Shown here: one piece after another, positions 25,993 through 34,938 of the stretch | Numbering within the stretch: the first letter of the stretch is position 1 | Layout: the number at the start of each line of letters is the position of its first letter | Origin: Xylanibacter muris | GTDB taxonomy: Bacteria; Bacteroidota; Bacteroidia; Bacteroidales; Bacteroidaceae | NCBI RefSeq assembly: GCF_013166605.1 | Contig: NZ_JABKKF010000016.1 | Span: 1 to 54,958 of the forward strand | Direction of reading: 5' to 3' | DNA: 54,958 nucleotides | Notes under the pieces: model-generated | The model's database searches: none | What the model was told of the DNA's origin: nothing | The model's input: only the letters and a program-made list of their open reading frames with translations | Program-made: the position numbers and the translations under genes

Positions 25993-28350
25993 TTACAGGT
26001 TTTTATTTTTTAATTGTCTGTCCATATTGCTTGCAGCCTGTCTTCCGTCGCCCATTGCGAGAATTACAGTAGCTCCTCCTCGTACAATGTCACCTCCGGC
26101 AAAAATCTCAGGGCGTGAGCTTTGCATGTCTTCATTTACAACAATGGTGTTTTTGCGTCCAAGGTTCAGTCCTTCAATAGATTTTGGAACAAGAGGATTT
26201 GGAGATACTCCAACAGCCACAATAACTTCATCCACATCAAGTGTGATGGTTTTTCCTTCAATTGGTACGGGGCTTCTTCTTCCACTTGCATCCGGTTCTC
26301 CTAATTCCATTACCTGGAGTATTGCCTGACATACAGCCCCGTTTTCATCTTCCTTATATTCAATAGGATTATGCAATGTAAGGAATTTTATTCCCTCTTC
26401 CTTTGCATGCTTTACCTCTTCGAGACGCGCCGGCATTTCTTTTTCAGAACGCCTATATACTAATGTCACATCGGCACCAAGACGTTTTGCGGTACGGCAA
26501 GAATCCATGGCTGTGTTTCCTCCGCCTACTACCAACACCCGCTTTCCGAGATTTATCGGGGTATCCGTGGCCGGATTGGCGGCGTCCATGAGGTTTACAC
26601 GTGTCAGATATTCATTTGATGACATTATATTTATAGCGTTTTCACCCGGAATCCCCATAAAGTTGGGGAGTCCGGCACCAGATCCAACAAAGATGCCTTT
26701 GAATCCGTCCTCTTCCAATTGTTCGACCGAGATTGTCTTGCCTACAACACAGTCTGTATGGAAATGGACTCCCATTTTTCTTAGGTTGTCAATTTCAACA
26801 TCTACTATATGGTTAGGCAGGCGGAACTCTGGTATTCCATATTTCAATACCCCTCCGATTTCGTGCAATGCTTCAAACACAGAAACGTCATATCCTCTTT
26901 TCACCATATCTCCGGCAAAGCTAAGGCCGGCAGGCCCTGAGCCGATGACGGCCACCTTTATGCCATTTGCCTTTTCAATTTCAGGCAACGCCATGTTCCC
27001 GCTTTCACGTTCATAATCTGCAGTGAATCTTTCAAGGTATCCTATGGCCACGGCAGGTTCATTCATTTTGAGGTGTATGCACTTGCTTTCACATTGTTTT
27101 TCTTGTGGGCAGACACGTCCGCATACTGCCGGCAGCGCTGATGTCGCTTTTAATACTTTTGCCGCAGCAAGAAACTCTCCACGTTCAATGTTCTTTATGA
27201 ATGAAGGAATATTGATATTTACAGGACATCCTTCCACACATGTAGGGTTCACGCAGTCGAGACAACGCTTGGCTTCAGTTATTGCCATTTCTTTTGTAAG
27301 TCCTATATTTACTTCTTCAAGCCTTGATTTTACCCTATATTCAGGAGATAGTTCAGGCATGACAACACGCTCTATCCCTGTTCGTTCCTTCGCTTTCATG
27401 GAAGCTCGTAATTCCTTGCGCCATACTGTGTTACGGTCAGTTAGTGTTTCTATACTATCATCAGAAGAATGTATTGTATTGCATGCTGTATTGGTATGAT
27501 TAGGACATTTATGTTCTTTTGTGTCTTCCAAATGTTCTTCCAAATGCTCCAACTCATCTTGTTCTGCACGCTTGAATGTACTCATGCGTTTAAACATTTC
27601 GTCCCAGTCTACAAGTGCTCCGTCAAATTCAGGCCCGTCTATACATACAAACTTTGTCTTTCCTCCGATAGTGAGCCTGCACGCCCCACACATACCTGTT
27701 CCGTCTACCATAATAGTGTTTAGTGAAACATCTGTGGGTATGTTGTATTTCTGTGTAAGCATACAGCAGTATTTCATCATTATCGGAGGGCCTATGGCAT
27801 AGGCTTTGTCTATGTGCTCCTGATTTATAAGTTTCTCAATACCGACAGTTACCACACCTTTATCTCCATAAGAACCGTCATCTGTCATTATAATGACTTC
27901 ATCGCTATATTTTCTTACCTCGTCTTCCAGTATTATCAGTTCCTTTGAACGGCCGGCTATTACAGACAGAATTCTGTTGCCTGCTTTCTTTAGTGCCTTT
28001 ATTATTGGGAGCATCGGTGCGATGCCGACACCTCCACCGGCACATATTACAGTTCCGAATTTCTCGATATGTGTAGGATTACCGAGTGGTCCGGCAACAT
28101 CCGTGATATAATCACCCTCATTAAGGTTGCATAGTTTTATGGACGACAGGCCGACTTTCTGTACCACAATGGTTATTGTTCCCTTGTCGGTATCAGCGTC
28201 AGCGATGGTCAGAGGCACTCGTTCTCCGTTTTTGCCGATACGTACAATTATGAAGTTACCCGCTTTCCGGCTTTTGGCAATCAGTGGGGCTTCTATTTCA
28301 AAAAGATATACTTTTTCAGACAACTGCTGTTTTCTTGTGATTCTGTTCAT
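25993..28350 (-). CDS. Fused NfnA-like / GltA-type NADPH oxidoreductase
   Basis: The product is 785 residues. The N-terminal part (about 1-280) is a ferredoxin-NADP reductase-like FAD/NAD module with GGGVGIAPMLPIIKALKKAG and a [2Fe-2S] site in GMCGACRLTIGG ... FVCIDGPEF. The C-terminal part (about 310-785) is the glutamate synthase small-chain type, with CLDCVNPTCVEGCPVNIN for Fe-S binding, GSGPAGLSFAG for FAD and GGGNTAMDSCRTAKRLG for NADPH. The two are separate NfnA/NfnB or SudB/SudA genes elsewhere and fused in many Bacteroidales. It is probably an NADH/NADPH/ferredoxin transhydrogenase-type enzyme; a true glutamate synthase large chain is not seen here. Confidence 0.85.
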   Translation of the reverse strand: MNRITRKQQLSEKVYLFEIEAPLIAKSRKAGNFIIVRIGKNGERVPLTIADADTDKGTITIVVQKVGLSSIKLCNLNEGDYITDVAGPLGNPTHIEKFGTVICAGGGVGIAPMLPIIKALKKAGNRILSVIAGRSKELIILEDEVRKYSDEVIIMTDDGSYGDKGVVTVGIEKLINQEHIDKAYAIGPPIMMKYCCMLTQKYNIPTDVSLNTIMVDGTGMCGACRLTIGGKTKFVCIDGPEFDGALVDWDEMFKRMSTFKRAEQDELEHLEEHLEDTKEHKCPNHTNTACNTIHSSDDSIETLTDRNTVWRKELRASMKAKERTGIERVVMPELSPEYRVKSRLEEVNIGLTKEMAITEAKRCLDCVNPTCVEGCPVNINIPSFIKNIERGEFLAAAKVLKATSALPAVCGRVCPQEKQCESKCIHLKMNEPAVAIGYLERFTADYERESGNMALPEIEKANGIKVAVIGSGPAGLSFAGDMVKRGYDVSVFEALHEIGGVLKYGIPEFRLPNHIVDVEIDNLRKMGVHFHTDCVVGKTISVEQLEEDGFKGIFVGSGAGLPNFMGIPGENAINIMSSNEYLTRVNLMDAANPATDTPINLGKRVLVVGGGNTAMDSCRTAKRLGADVTLVYRRSEKEMPARLEEVKHAKEEGIKFLTLHNPIEYKEDENGAVCQAILQVMELGEPDASGRRSPVPIEGKTITLDVDEVIVAVGVSPNPLVPKSIEGLNLGRKNTIVVNEDMQSSRPEIFAGGDIVRGGATVILAMGDGRQAASNMDRQLKNKNL

Positions 28351-28474
28351 TGGAGAAGATGTATTTCAGGCTGTAAATATTTGAAAAAAAATAAATAGTA
28401 CTATACCTATATATAAATAAGGATGTGAAAAGACATTCTGTTTATAAATTGGCTGTAGATGGGACTTTCTGCTT

Positions 28475-28528
28475 AAAAATCACTGCTTCCCATTATGCAT
28501 TTCTCAGAAAGAAAAAAATGGGAAGCAG
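28475..28528 (-). terminator. serS terminator
   Basis: A perfect 12-bp stem, CTGCTTCCCATT (28483-28494) with AATGGGAAGCAG (28517-28528), is followed on the minus strand by TGATTTTT. It lies 14 nt past the serS stop codon. Confidence 0.8.
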
Positions 28529-28541
28529 CGTTAATCATATA

Positions 28542-29831
28542 TTAAAAGTTATTATTGTCAAGCATTTCAAATCCGCAATACGGAACAAGGCACTTTGGAA
28601 CACGGATACCGTTCTCGGTCTGATTGTTCTCGATAATAGCCGCAACTATACGTGGTAAAGCCAATGCGGAACCGTTAAGTGTATGGCATATTTCTATTTT
28701 CTTATCCTTTGCACGGCGGTAACGGCACTTCAGACGGTTTGCCTGATAACTTTCAAAGTTTGAAACGGAAGAAACCTCAAGCCAACGTTTCTGAGCGGCA
28801 CTCCATACCTCAAAGTCATAGCATATTGCAGATGTGAAACTCATGTCACCTCCACAAAGTTTCAATATGTGATAGGGGAGTTCCAGTTTCTGCAGCAACC
28901 CTTCTACGTGTATAAGCATCTCCTTAAGACTTTCATAAGAATGTTCAGGTGTGTCGATGCGTACAATTTCAACTTTGTCAAACTGATGCAATCTGTTGAG
29001 ACCCCTTACATCTTTTCCGTAAGAACCGGCTTCGCGGCGGAAACATGCCGAATAGGCTGTACGCTTTACCGGTAAATCTTTCTCTTCTATTATAACATCG
29101 CGGAAAATGTTTGTCACGGGCACCTCTGCCGTAGGGATGAGGTAAAGGTTGTCCTCATTGCAATGGTACATCTGTCCCTCTTTATCCGGAAGCTGTCCTG
29201 TTCCATATCCTGAAGCTTCATTTACCACGTACGGAGGCTGCACTTCGAGATATCCGCTTTTACGTGCCTCTTCAAGGAAAAAAGCCTCGAGTGCTCTTTG
29301 CAGACGTGCCATCTTTCCTATATAAAACGGAAATCCTGCACCGGTAACCTTTACTCCCATATCAAAGTCTATCAGGTTGAACTTTTTGCACAGATCCCAG
29401 TGACACATAGCATCGTCACCGATTTCCGGCATAATTCCTCCTTCTTTTACAATGACATTGTCTGAGGCAGATGTTCCTTCCGGTACGTCATCGTTTGGAA
29501 TGTTTGGTATGGCACAGAGCGCGTTACGCAGTTCTGTTTCTGCATTTTCCATTTTCTCCTGCAGCTCTTTGTCGGTTTGCTTTAGGTTTTGTACCTTAAC
29601 CTTTATTTTTTCAGCCTCGTCCTTCAATCCTTCTTTCATCAACGCACCGACTTGTGATGACAATTGCTTTGTTTCTTGTTTTATTTTGTCTGACTTCTGC
29701 TGTGCCTCACGACGGCGTTTGTCAATGGCAAGAACATTTTCGACAGCTTTTTCAGCATCGTTGAAGTGTTTTTTCTTCAAACCGCGAATTACGCGTTCTG
29801 TTTCTTCACTGATGAGTTTAAGTGTAAGCAT
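28542..29831 (-). CDS. serS: Seryl-tRNA synthetase
   Basis: The product is 429 residues. The N-terminal coiled-coil arm (about 30-105, KSDKIKQETKQLSSQVGALM) is followed by the class II catalytic core: LIPTAEVPV, the motif 2 loop FRREAGSYGKDVRGLNRLHQF, SFTSAICYDFEVW, and motif 3 NGSALALPRIVAAIIEN. It charges tRNA-Ser in the cytosol. Standard length and all landmarks are present. Confidence 0.96.
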   Translation of the reverse strand: MLTLKLISEETERVIRGLKKKHFNDAEKAVENVLAIDKRRREAQQKSDKIKQETKQLSSQVGALMKEGLKDEAEKIKVKVQNLKQTDKELQEKMENAETELRNALCAIPNIPNDDVPEGTSASDNVIVKEGGIMPEIGDDAMCHWDLCKKFNLIDFDMGVKVTGAGFPFYIGKMARLQRALEAFFLEEARKSGYLEVQPPYVVNEASGYGTGQLPDKEGQMYHCNEDNLYLIPTAEVPVTNIFRDVIIEEKDLPVKRTAYSACFRREAGSYGKDVRGLNRLHQFDKVEIVRIDTPEHSYESLKEMLIHVEGLLQKLELPYHILKLCGGDMSFTSAICYDFEVWSAAQKRWLEVSSVSNFESYQANRLKCRYRRAKDKKIEICHTLNGSALALPRIVAAIIENNQTENGIRVPKCLVPYCGFEMLDNNNF

Positions 29832-29871
29832 AATATATACTTTTTAAGACATGTAATTACAAATTATTTTG

Positions 29872-29879
29872 CAAAGATA
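29872..29879 (-). promoter_or_regulatory. serS -7 element
   Basis: TATCTTTG on the minus strand, 40 nt before the serS start. I see no clear TTTG or TTG at the expected distance upstream. Confidence 0.45.
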
Positions 29880-29987
29880 ATAAAAAAATAAAGAAAGAAG
29901 TAATCGTATTACATAAAAATGGTGTTTATGTAATCCATACAAATATTTCAGACTAAAATGAGATTATCCACACCACAACCATATTAT

Positions 29988-30024
29988 AAAAAGGAATCCC
30001 ATTCTCCTTCATAGAGAATGGGAT
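29988..30024 (-). terminator. rplU-rpmA terminator
   Basis: A perfect 11-bp stem, ATCCCATTCTC (29996-30006) with GAGAATGGGAT (30014-30024), with a 7-nt loop, is followed on the minus strand by TCCTTTTTAT. Confidence 0.85.
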
Positions 30025-30057
30025 ATTGTTTGTTTGGAATAAATTAATGTTTGTTGT

Positions 30058-30321
30058 TTAGGCCTCTGCGTTTGGTATTACAGAAACAATACTCTTGTTT
30101 TTGCGTCCTTTCTTGAAGTTGACAATACCGTCTGCCAAAGCGTAAAGTGTATCATCCTTGCCAATGCCGACATTATTTCCGGGATTGTGCTTTGTACCAC
30201 GCTGCCGTACAATGATATTGCCGGCTATTACTTTCTGGCCACCCCAAATCTTAACGCCTAATCTCTGTGAAGCAGATTCACGGCCGTTCTTTGAACTACC
30301 TACACCTTTTTTATGTGCCAT
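30058..30321 (-). CDS. rpmA: 50S ribosomal protein L27
   Basis: The product is 87 residues, starting [16 protein letters not shown], the conserved L27 start, with [19 protein letters not shown] in the middle. It sits 17 nt after rplU, the usual rplU-rpmA order. Confidence 0.97.
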   Translation of the reverse strand: MAHKKGVGSSKNGRESASQRLGVKIWGGQKVIAGNIIVRQRGTKHNPGNNVGIGKDDTLYALADGIVNFKKGRKNKSIVSVIPNAEA

Positions 30322-30338
30322 TTTTACTCCTCCTAAAT

Positions 30339-30656
30339 TTAAGCGATTACTTGTTTGATTTCAATTTGTGTGAACTGTGCGCGATGACCGTTCTTTTTGC
30401 GGTAATCTTTTCTGCGCTTCATCTTGAAAACGATGACCTTGTCACCTTTTACAAGAGGATTGAGAACTTCACATACTACTTTTGCACCTTCTACGGTAGG
30501 TGCGCCAACCTTTACTGTTCCCTCGTTGTCTACGAGCAGAACTTTGTCAAACTCTACAGCCTGACCTGCTTCAGCATTCTTAATGTGGTGGACAAAGAGT
30601 TTTTTTCCTTGTTCTGCCTTGAATTGCTGACCGTTAATTTCTACGATTGCGTACAT
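30339..30656 (-). CDS. rplU: 50S ribosomal protein L21
   Basis: The product is 105 residues, starting [20 protein letters not shown], with the C-terminal [19 protein letters not shown] that contacts 23S rRNA. It is the first gene of the rplU-rpmA operon and ends 17 nt before rpmA. Its -7 element lies 88 nt upstream. Confidence 0.97.
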   Translation of the reverse strand: MYAIVEINGQQFKAEQGKKLFVHHIKNAEAGQAVEFDKVLLVDNEGTVKVGAPTVEGAKVVCEVLNPLVKGDKVIVFKMKRRKDYRKKNGHRAQFTQIEIKQVIA

Positions 30657-30743
30657 TATAAATTATATAAAAAACGGTTTTTCCGTAAGGCGGACAAACA
30701 TTGTGCTGTCTCTTTACCGAGCCTTTCCAGATTAAATCGGCCG

Positions 30744-30751
30744 CAAAGTTA
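30744..30751 (-). promoter_or_regulatory. rplU -7 element
   Basis: TAACTTTG on the minus strand, 88 nt before the rplU start. No good -33 element is seen, which is not rare for ribosomal operons. Confidence 0.45.
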
Positions 30752-30877
30752 TACATTTTTTATGGATAAGCGATTGTTGTAGCCAAGGAAAAATATCCAC
30801 TTAAGTAATAATTAACGTTTGTTTGCATAATTGATATGTTTTTACCTTGATTTGTCCCCGAAAGCAAGGTCCTATAT

Positions 30878-30970
30878 AAAAAACAAAAAAGCGATGACCC
30901 TCACAGGCAACCGCTCAATTACCTTCAATAGGTATTAGTTAAGGTAAAAAGATTGTTTTCAGGATAACGT
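30878..30970 (-). ncRNA. Small RNA with own promoter and terminator, upstream of rplU
   Basis: The minus-strand transcript should begin near 30968 and end in the T6-G-T6 run at 30889-30878, giving about 90 nt. It has two hairpins: TTACCTT/AAGGTAA (30949-30943 with 30927-30921 region) with a large loop, and a terminator stem of about 10 bp with one mismatch between 30915 and 30890 (AGCGGTTGCC against GGGTCATCGCT). It contains no credible reading frame. It ends about 125 nt before the rplU promoter, so it is a separate gene and not an rplU leader. I do not recognise the family. Confidence 0.65.
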
Positions 30971-30973
30971 TTG

Positions 30974-31004
30974 CAAAGATAATGCTTTTGTTTGTAACGG
31001 CAAA
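30974..31004 (-). promoter_or_regulatory. Promoter of the small RNA
   Basis: On the minus strand TTTG (31004-31001), a 19-nt spacer and TATCTTTG (30981-30974) match the consensus exactly. Confidence 0.75.
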
Positions 31005-31265
31005 ATATTTTTAGATATATTTTTCAGATTAACATGTAATTCTGTTGTTTTTCGCGTGATATACTTGACGTTTTGTATTTTTTCAGTTTTGACTGCCTAT
31101 ATTCGATTTTCGTATTCGAGCGAGGCTATTTCCTGTGTCTTTTGAATGCCAAGGCATATCAGTGACAAACACTATGTAAATAAGATTAAAAAAGCGTGTA
31201 TGTATATGAGTCCTATATGGTTTTCCATGAAGAACAATAAAGGCGTCAAATGCGGATAGCAAATG

Positions 31266-31364
31266 TTAAAAGTGTATATGTGCTAAATACACAGTGTATA
31301 TAGCCCATATACAGAGTGTATGTAGCCCAAATACACTCTGTATGTGGCCTAAATACACTTTTAA
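31266..31364. repeat. Array of nested palindromic units
   Basis: About four tandem units of the form GTGTAT..(T/A)GCCnA..ATACAC fill 99 bp, and the whole block is bounded by TTAAAAGTGTAT (31266-31277) and its exact complement ATACACTTTTAA (31353-31364). A single unit of the same design lies at 51128-51156. It sits in a gene-poor stretch (31005-31597) where I find nothing else. Confidence 0.65.
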
Positions 31365-31597
31365 GATATGTGCTTCATGATATGAAAACAATATCATGAT
31401 TCTATGCTTTATACTGTTCCTTGCCTGCGAACATGAGATTTGCTTGCTTTATGTCTTGATTTTTATTTCATTACCTGCGGCTTACCTGTAATGATATTTT
31501 ATTTGATATTATATTAATGTGTATTTATTGTAGGAGAGGTTAATTATTTTTTAGAAAAAATATGAATTAAAGTACAGGTGACAATCAATTTTTTTTG

Positions 31598-31605
31598 TAT
31601 ATTTG
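31598..31605 (+). promoter_or_regulatory. -7 element of the AraC-type regulator gene
   Basis: TATATTTG lies 35 nt before ATG 31641. The -33 region is not a clear match. Confidence 0.5.
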
Positions 31606-31640
31606 CAGAGAAATATTTAAATCAAAAAATTCAATAGGTT

Positions 31641-32105
31641 ATGGCAAAGTATAATATTACAGAAAAAAAGGAAAAAGAGGCAGTATACAGGAGTCTTGTC
31701 AGTCCCAAACTAATGGATGAGATGAAAGAGAAAATTCTGAATATCATTGTAATGAACAAAAAATACAAAGATAAGAATTATTCGGCCAAACATCTTGCAG
31801 AAGATCTTTGCACAAACACAAGATATGTCTCAGCTGTTGTTAATGTGAAATTTCACATGAACTACACATCTTTCGTGAACAAATTCAGGATAGAGGAAGC
31901 AATGACAATACTTGTTGACCGCCGTTATCAGCATTTGAAGATGGAGCAGGTTAGCGACATGGTCGGATTCTCTAACCGTCAGTCTTTTTATGCTTCTTTT
32001 TATAAGCTTATGAATATGACTCCGCGTGAGTATCGCATAAAGCATCTTTCACAAAACCCACATAAGGCTGTTAAGAAAACGACAAAACCCACAACAAAGG
32101 AATAA
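31641..32105 (+). CDS. Small AraC-type HTH regulator
   Basis: The product is 154 residues with no sensor domain. The C-terminal two thirds form an AraC double helix-turn-helix: SAKHLAEDLCTNTRYVSAVV, then RRYQHLKMEQVSDMVGFSNR and QSFYASFYKLMNMTPREYR. The N-terminal 50 residues are charged. The basic tail KKTTKPTTKE is low complexity. Its TAA overlaps the ATG of the dipeptidyl peptidase gene (TAATG), implying translational coupling. What it senses, if anything, is not visible; it may act with a partner protein. Confidence 0.75.
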   Translation: MAKYNITEKKEKEAVYRSLVSPKLMDEMKEKILNIIVMNKKYKDKNYSAKHLAEDLCTNTRYVSAVVNVKFHMNYTSFVNKFRIEEAMTILVDRRYQHLKMEQVSDMVGFSNRQSFYASFYKLMNMTPREYRIKHLSQNPHKAVKKTTKPTTKE

Positions 32106-34054
32106 TGGTTTTCGATTCTATGTTTTGCTTTGGCGAACGGTTTGCCGACATACAAATGTTGAGATATAAGCTCAATGGATTTGACAAACTGTCCGCCAGG
32201 CAAAAATTGTATATATACTATCTTTCCAAGGCGACGCTCTATGGTCGTGATATAACTTTTGATCAATTTGGAAAATACAATCTCCGAATACGGAAAATGT
32301 TAGAGGCAGTATTTGTGTCTCCTGCGGTTATACGTGATACAAAAGAGTTTAATGCTTTAGAAGAATATTTGAAGAGAGTTTGGTTTTCAAATGGTATTTA
32401 TCATCACTATGGCTGTCAAAAATTCAAACCGGGCTTTTCACGTGAATATCTAAGAAGTTGTCTTGAAGCAGTATCTTCAGATAGCCTTCCCCTAAAAAAA
32501 GGAGAGACATTAGATGAAATGTGTGATGAATTGTTTCATGTGATTTTTGACGAAGAATACATGTCAAAACGTGTAAACAAGTCTGAAGGTTGCGACCTTG
32601 TTGTTACATCAGCATGTAATTATTATGAGAATGTAACTCAAGAAGAAGCTGAAGAATTTTATCGCTCAATGAAAAAGCCTGATGATGACTCTCCCGTGTC
32701 ATACGGTCTGAATTCACGCCTTGTAAAATCTTCCGGCCTGTTAGAAGAGCAGGTGTGGAAGGTCGGAGGTATGTATAGTGAGGCGATTGAAAAAATCGTG
32801 TATTGGCTTGGCAAGGCAGCAGAAGTGACAGAGAATGAGAAACAGCATACTGTCATATCAAAGCTTATCAAGTTCTACCGTACCGGCAGTCTTGAAGATT
32901 TCGATGATTACTCAATAGAGTGGGTCGGTGCGTTAGAAGGTGACATAGATTTCATAAACGGGTTTATAGAAGTTTACGGTGATCCTTTGGGTTTGAAAGG
33001 CTCCTGGGAAGGTATCGTGGAGTATAAAGATGCAGAGGCTACAAAGCGTACTGATATAATATGTAGCAATGCCCAGTGGTTTGAAGACCATTCGCCTGTG
33101 AATCCAAAGTTCCGTAAGACAAAGGTAAGGGGAGTCACCGCGTCTGTTATTTGTGCGGCAATGCTTGGCGGAGACGAGTATCCGTCTACAGCTATAGGTA
33201 TAAACCTGCCTAATGCAGATTGGATACGCTCCAGATACGGGAGTAAAAGTGTTACAATAGGCAATCTCACAGAAGCTTATAACATGGCCGCTAAAGGTAG
33301 CGGCTTCCGTCAGGAATTCGTGTCGGATGAAGGAGTCTTGGAGCTTTTGGACAAGTATGGAGATATATGCGATGAGCTTCATACAGACCTTCATGAATGT
33401 CTTGGGCATGGCAGCGGAAGACTGTTGCCGGGAGTGGATCCCGACTCTCTTAAATCTTATGGCAGTACCATAGAAGAAGCCCGTGCAGATCTTTTTGCTC
33501 TTTATTATATGGCAGATGTAAAAATGGTGGAGTTAGGTCTGCTCCCCGATATGGAGGCATACAAGGCAGAGTATTATTCCTATATGATGAACGGATTGAT
33601 GACTCAGCTTGTACGTATCAATATCGGTGACATTATAGAAGAGGATCACATGCGTAATCGTGCACTTGTTGCCAACTGGTGTATGGCACATGGTGACGTA
33701 TTGAGAATTGTCAAGCGTGAAGGAAAGTCGTATGTGGAAATCAAAGACTATGATAAGCTTCACGTGCTGATTGGAAAATTGCTTTGGGAGATACAACGCA
33801 TAAAGAGCGAGGGCGATTTTGAGGCGGCCCGCAGTTTGGTGGAGCGTTATGCGGTAAACATTGACGCCGGTCTTCATGCAGAGATTGTTGGCAGGTATGA
33901 ACAACTGAATATCGCTCCATATAAAGGATTCCTTAATCCTTGGATGAAACCGGTGTATGACGAAGCCGGAGAAATTACAGATATAGAGCTTGATTATTCG
34001 GAAGATATGTCTCACCAGATGCTGCGATACAGCAGGGAATATTCAACATTGTAA
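32105..34054 (+). CDS. Dipeptidyl peptidase III (M49)
   Basis: The product is 649 residues. The zinc motif HECLGH lies at about 430-435 and the second, EEARAD, near 457, both as in the Bacteroides M49 enzyme. N-terminal marks include FADIQMLRY, GRDITFDQFGKYNLRIR and KRVWFSNGIYHHYG. It removes dipeptides from peptide N-termini. The start at 32105 leaves no signal peptide, so a cytosolic location is predicted unless an upstream start was lost through the overlap with the regulator gene. A short gap (57 nt) separates it from the next gene. Confidence 0.88.
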   Translation: MVFDSMFCFGERFADIQMLRYKLNGFDKLSARQKLYIYYLSKATLYGRDITFDQFGKYNLRIRKMLEAVFVSPAVIRDTKEFNALEEYLKRVWFSNGIYHHYGCQKFKPGFSREYLRSCLEAVSSDSLPLKKGETLDEMCDELFHVIFDEEYMSKRVNKSEGCDLVVTSACNYYENVTQEEAEEFYRSMKKPDDDSPVSYGLNSRLVKSSGLLEEQVWKVGGMYSEAIEKIVYWLGKAAEVTENEKQHTVISKLIKFYRTGSLEDFDDYSIEWVGALEGDIDFINGFIEVYGDPLGLKGSWEGIVEYKDAEATKRTDIICSNAQWFEDHSPVNPKFRKTKVRGVTASVICAAMLGGDEYPSTAIGINLPNADWIRSRYGSKSVTIGNLTEAYNMAAKGSGFRQEFVSDEGVLELLDKYGDICDELHTDLHECLGHGSGRLLPGVDPDSLKSYGSTIEEARADLFALYYMADVKMVELGLLPDMEAYKAEYYSYMMNGLMTQLVRINIGDIIEEDHMRNRALVANWCMAHGDVLRIVKREGKSYVEIKDYDKLHVLIGKLLWEIQRIKSEGDFEAARSLVERYAVNIDAGLHAEIVGRYEQLNIAPYKGFLNPWMKPVYDEAGEITDIELDYSEDMSHQMLRYSREYSTL

Positions 34055-34111
34055 TATGCATCTTATCTATAATAAATAGGTCTAGCAAAAAGGAAACAGG
34101 ATTGTTGGTTT

Positions 34112-34735
34112 ATGACACAGGAAGAGATTCAAAATAAACTAAAAGATATAAAGAAGTCGTTTCGTTTGGTAATGGATGGAGTTACGGCTCAGTCCATGCG
34201 CGATAAAGGCCTTGACTATCATATAAACTGGGGGGCGGCTGTTCCCCGGCTGAAAGCGATGGCAAAAGAAATAGACAAGGATTACGGACTTTCCGTTGCT
34301 CTATGGAAAGAGAATATCCGTGAGTGTAAGATTCTTGCCACACTTGTGATGCCGGTTGACATGATGGAAAGTGATATGGTCGATTTATGGATGGAACAGA
34401 CGGATTCTGTCGAGATAGCGGAAATGGCTTCACTGAATCTGTATCAATACCTGCCTTTCGCAGCAGAAAAGGCTTATCAGTGGATCGCATCTGATAAAGA
34501 ACTGTATCAATTGTGCGGATTTCATGTATTGTCTCGGCTTTTCATGAACGGGCAGCAACCTAACGAGCGCGGCATCAATGAGTTTCTGGACCAGTGGCAG
34601 GTTGCCGTGTGCGGTTCTTCTGTCATGGTAAGAAAAGCCGCGGTGGCAGCTCTTTTGCGTTTTGCCGGATTAGGTCTTGTCTATGAACGCATGGCTTCTA
34701 CTGTGAGCCGGCGTACCGGCTTCGACATTATATAG
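34112..34735 (+). CDS. DNA alkylation repair-like HEAT protein
   Basis: The product is 207 residues, all helical, with the pattern of HEAT-like repeats: IRECKILATLVMPVDMM, VEIAEMASLNLYQYLPFAA and VMVRKAAVAALLRFAG. The family is usually annotated as AlkD-like DNA alkylation repair, in which HEAT repeats cradle damaged DNA. AlkD itself is longer (about 235), and I cannot confirm its catalytic Asp and Trp here. It is the last gene of the plus-strand run before a terminator. Confidence 0.6.
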   Translation: MTQEEIQNKLKDIKKSFRLVMDGVTAQSMRDKGLDYHINWGAAVPRLKAMAKEIDKDYGLSVALWKENIRECKILATLVMPVDMMESDMVDLWMEQTDSVEIAEMASLNLYQYLPFAAEKAYQWIASDKELYQLCGFHVLSRLFMNGQQPNERGINEFLDQWQVAVCGSSVMVRKAAVAALLRFAGLGLVYERMASTVSRRTGFDII

Positions 34736-34758
34736 ACAAATATATTACATTTATTATA

Positions 34759-34791
34759 AGCTGCAGGTATTAATAATATCTGCGGCTTTTT
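34759..34791 (+). terminator. Terminator after the alkylation-repair-like gene
   Basis: The stem AGCTGCAGGTATT against ATATCTGCGGCT, with small mismatches, is followed by TTTTT. Confidence 0.75.
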
Positions 34792-34853
34792 GGTTCTTTA
34801 ATATACCCTGGTACTTTTTCATTAGGAAAGCACTCTCTTTCAATAAAAATTAG

Positions 34854-34861
34854 TAACTTTG
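34854..34861 (+). promoter_or_regulatory. purA -7 element
   Basis: TAACTTTG lies 77 nt before the purA start. The -33 region is weak. Confidence 0.45.
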
Positions 34862-34938
34862 TGCGGGCGTAGAATAAAAGTCCTTCATAAGTCATTCTAA
34901 ACAAGAATAATCGAACGTAAAATTAGTATAATAACAGT

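Noticed and set aside
26507..27016. 169-codon plus-strand frame inside the fused oxidoreductase gene
   Set aside because: Serine/proline-rich antisense shadow of a clearly coding minus-strand gene.
31266..31364. CRISPR array
   Set aside because: Units are palindromes of about 21-26 bp without unique spacers, and no cas genes are present.
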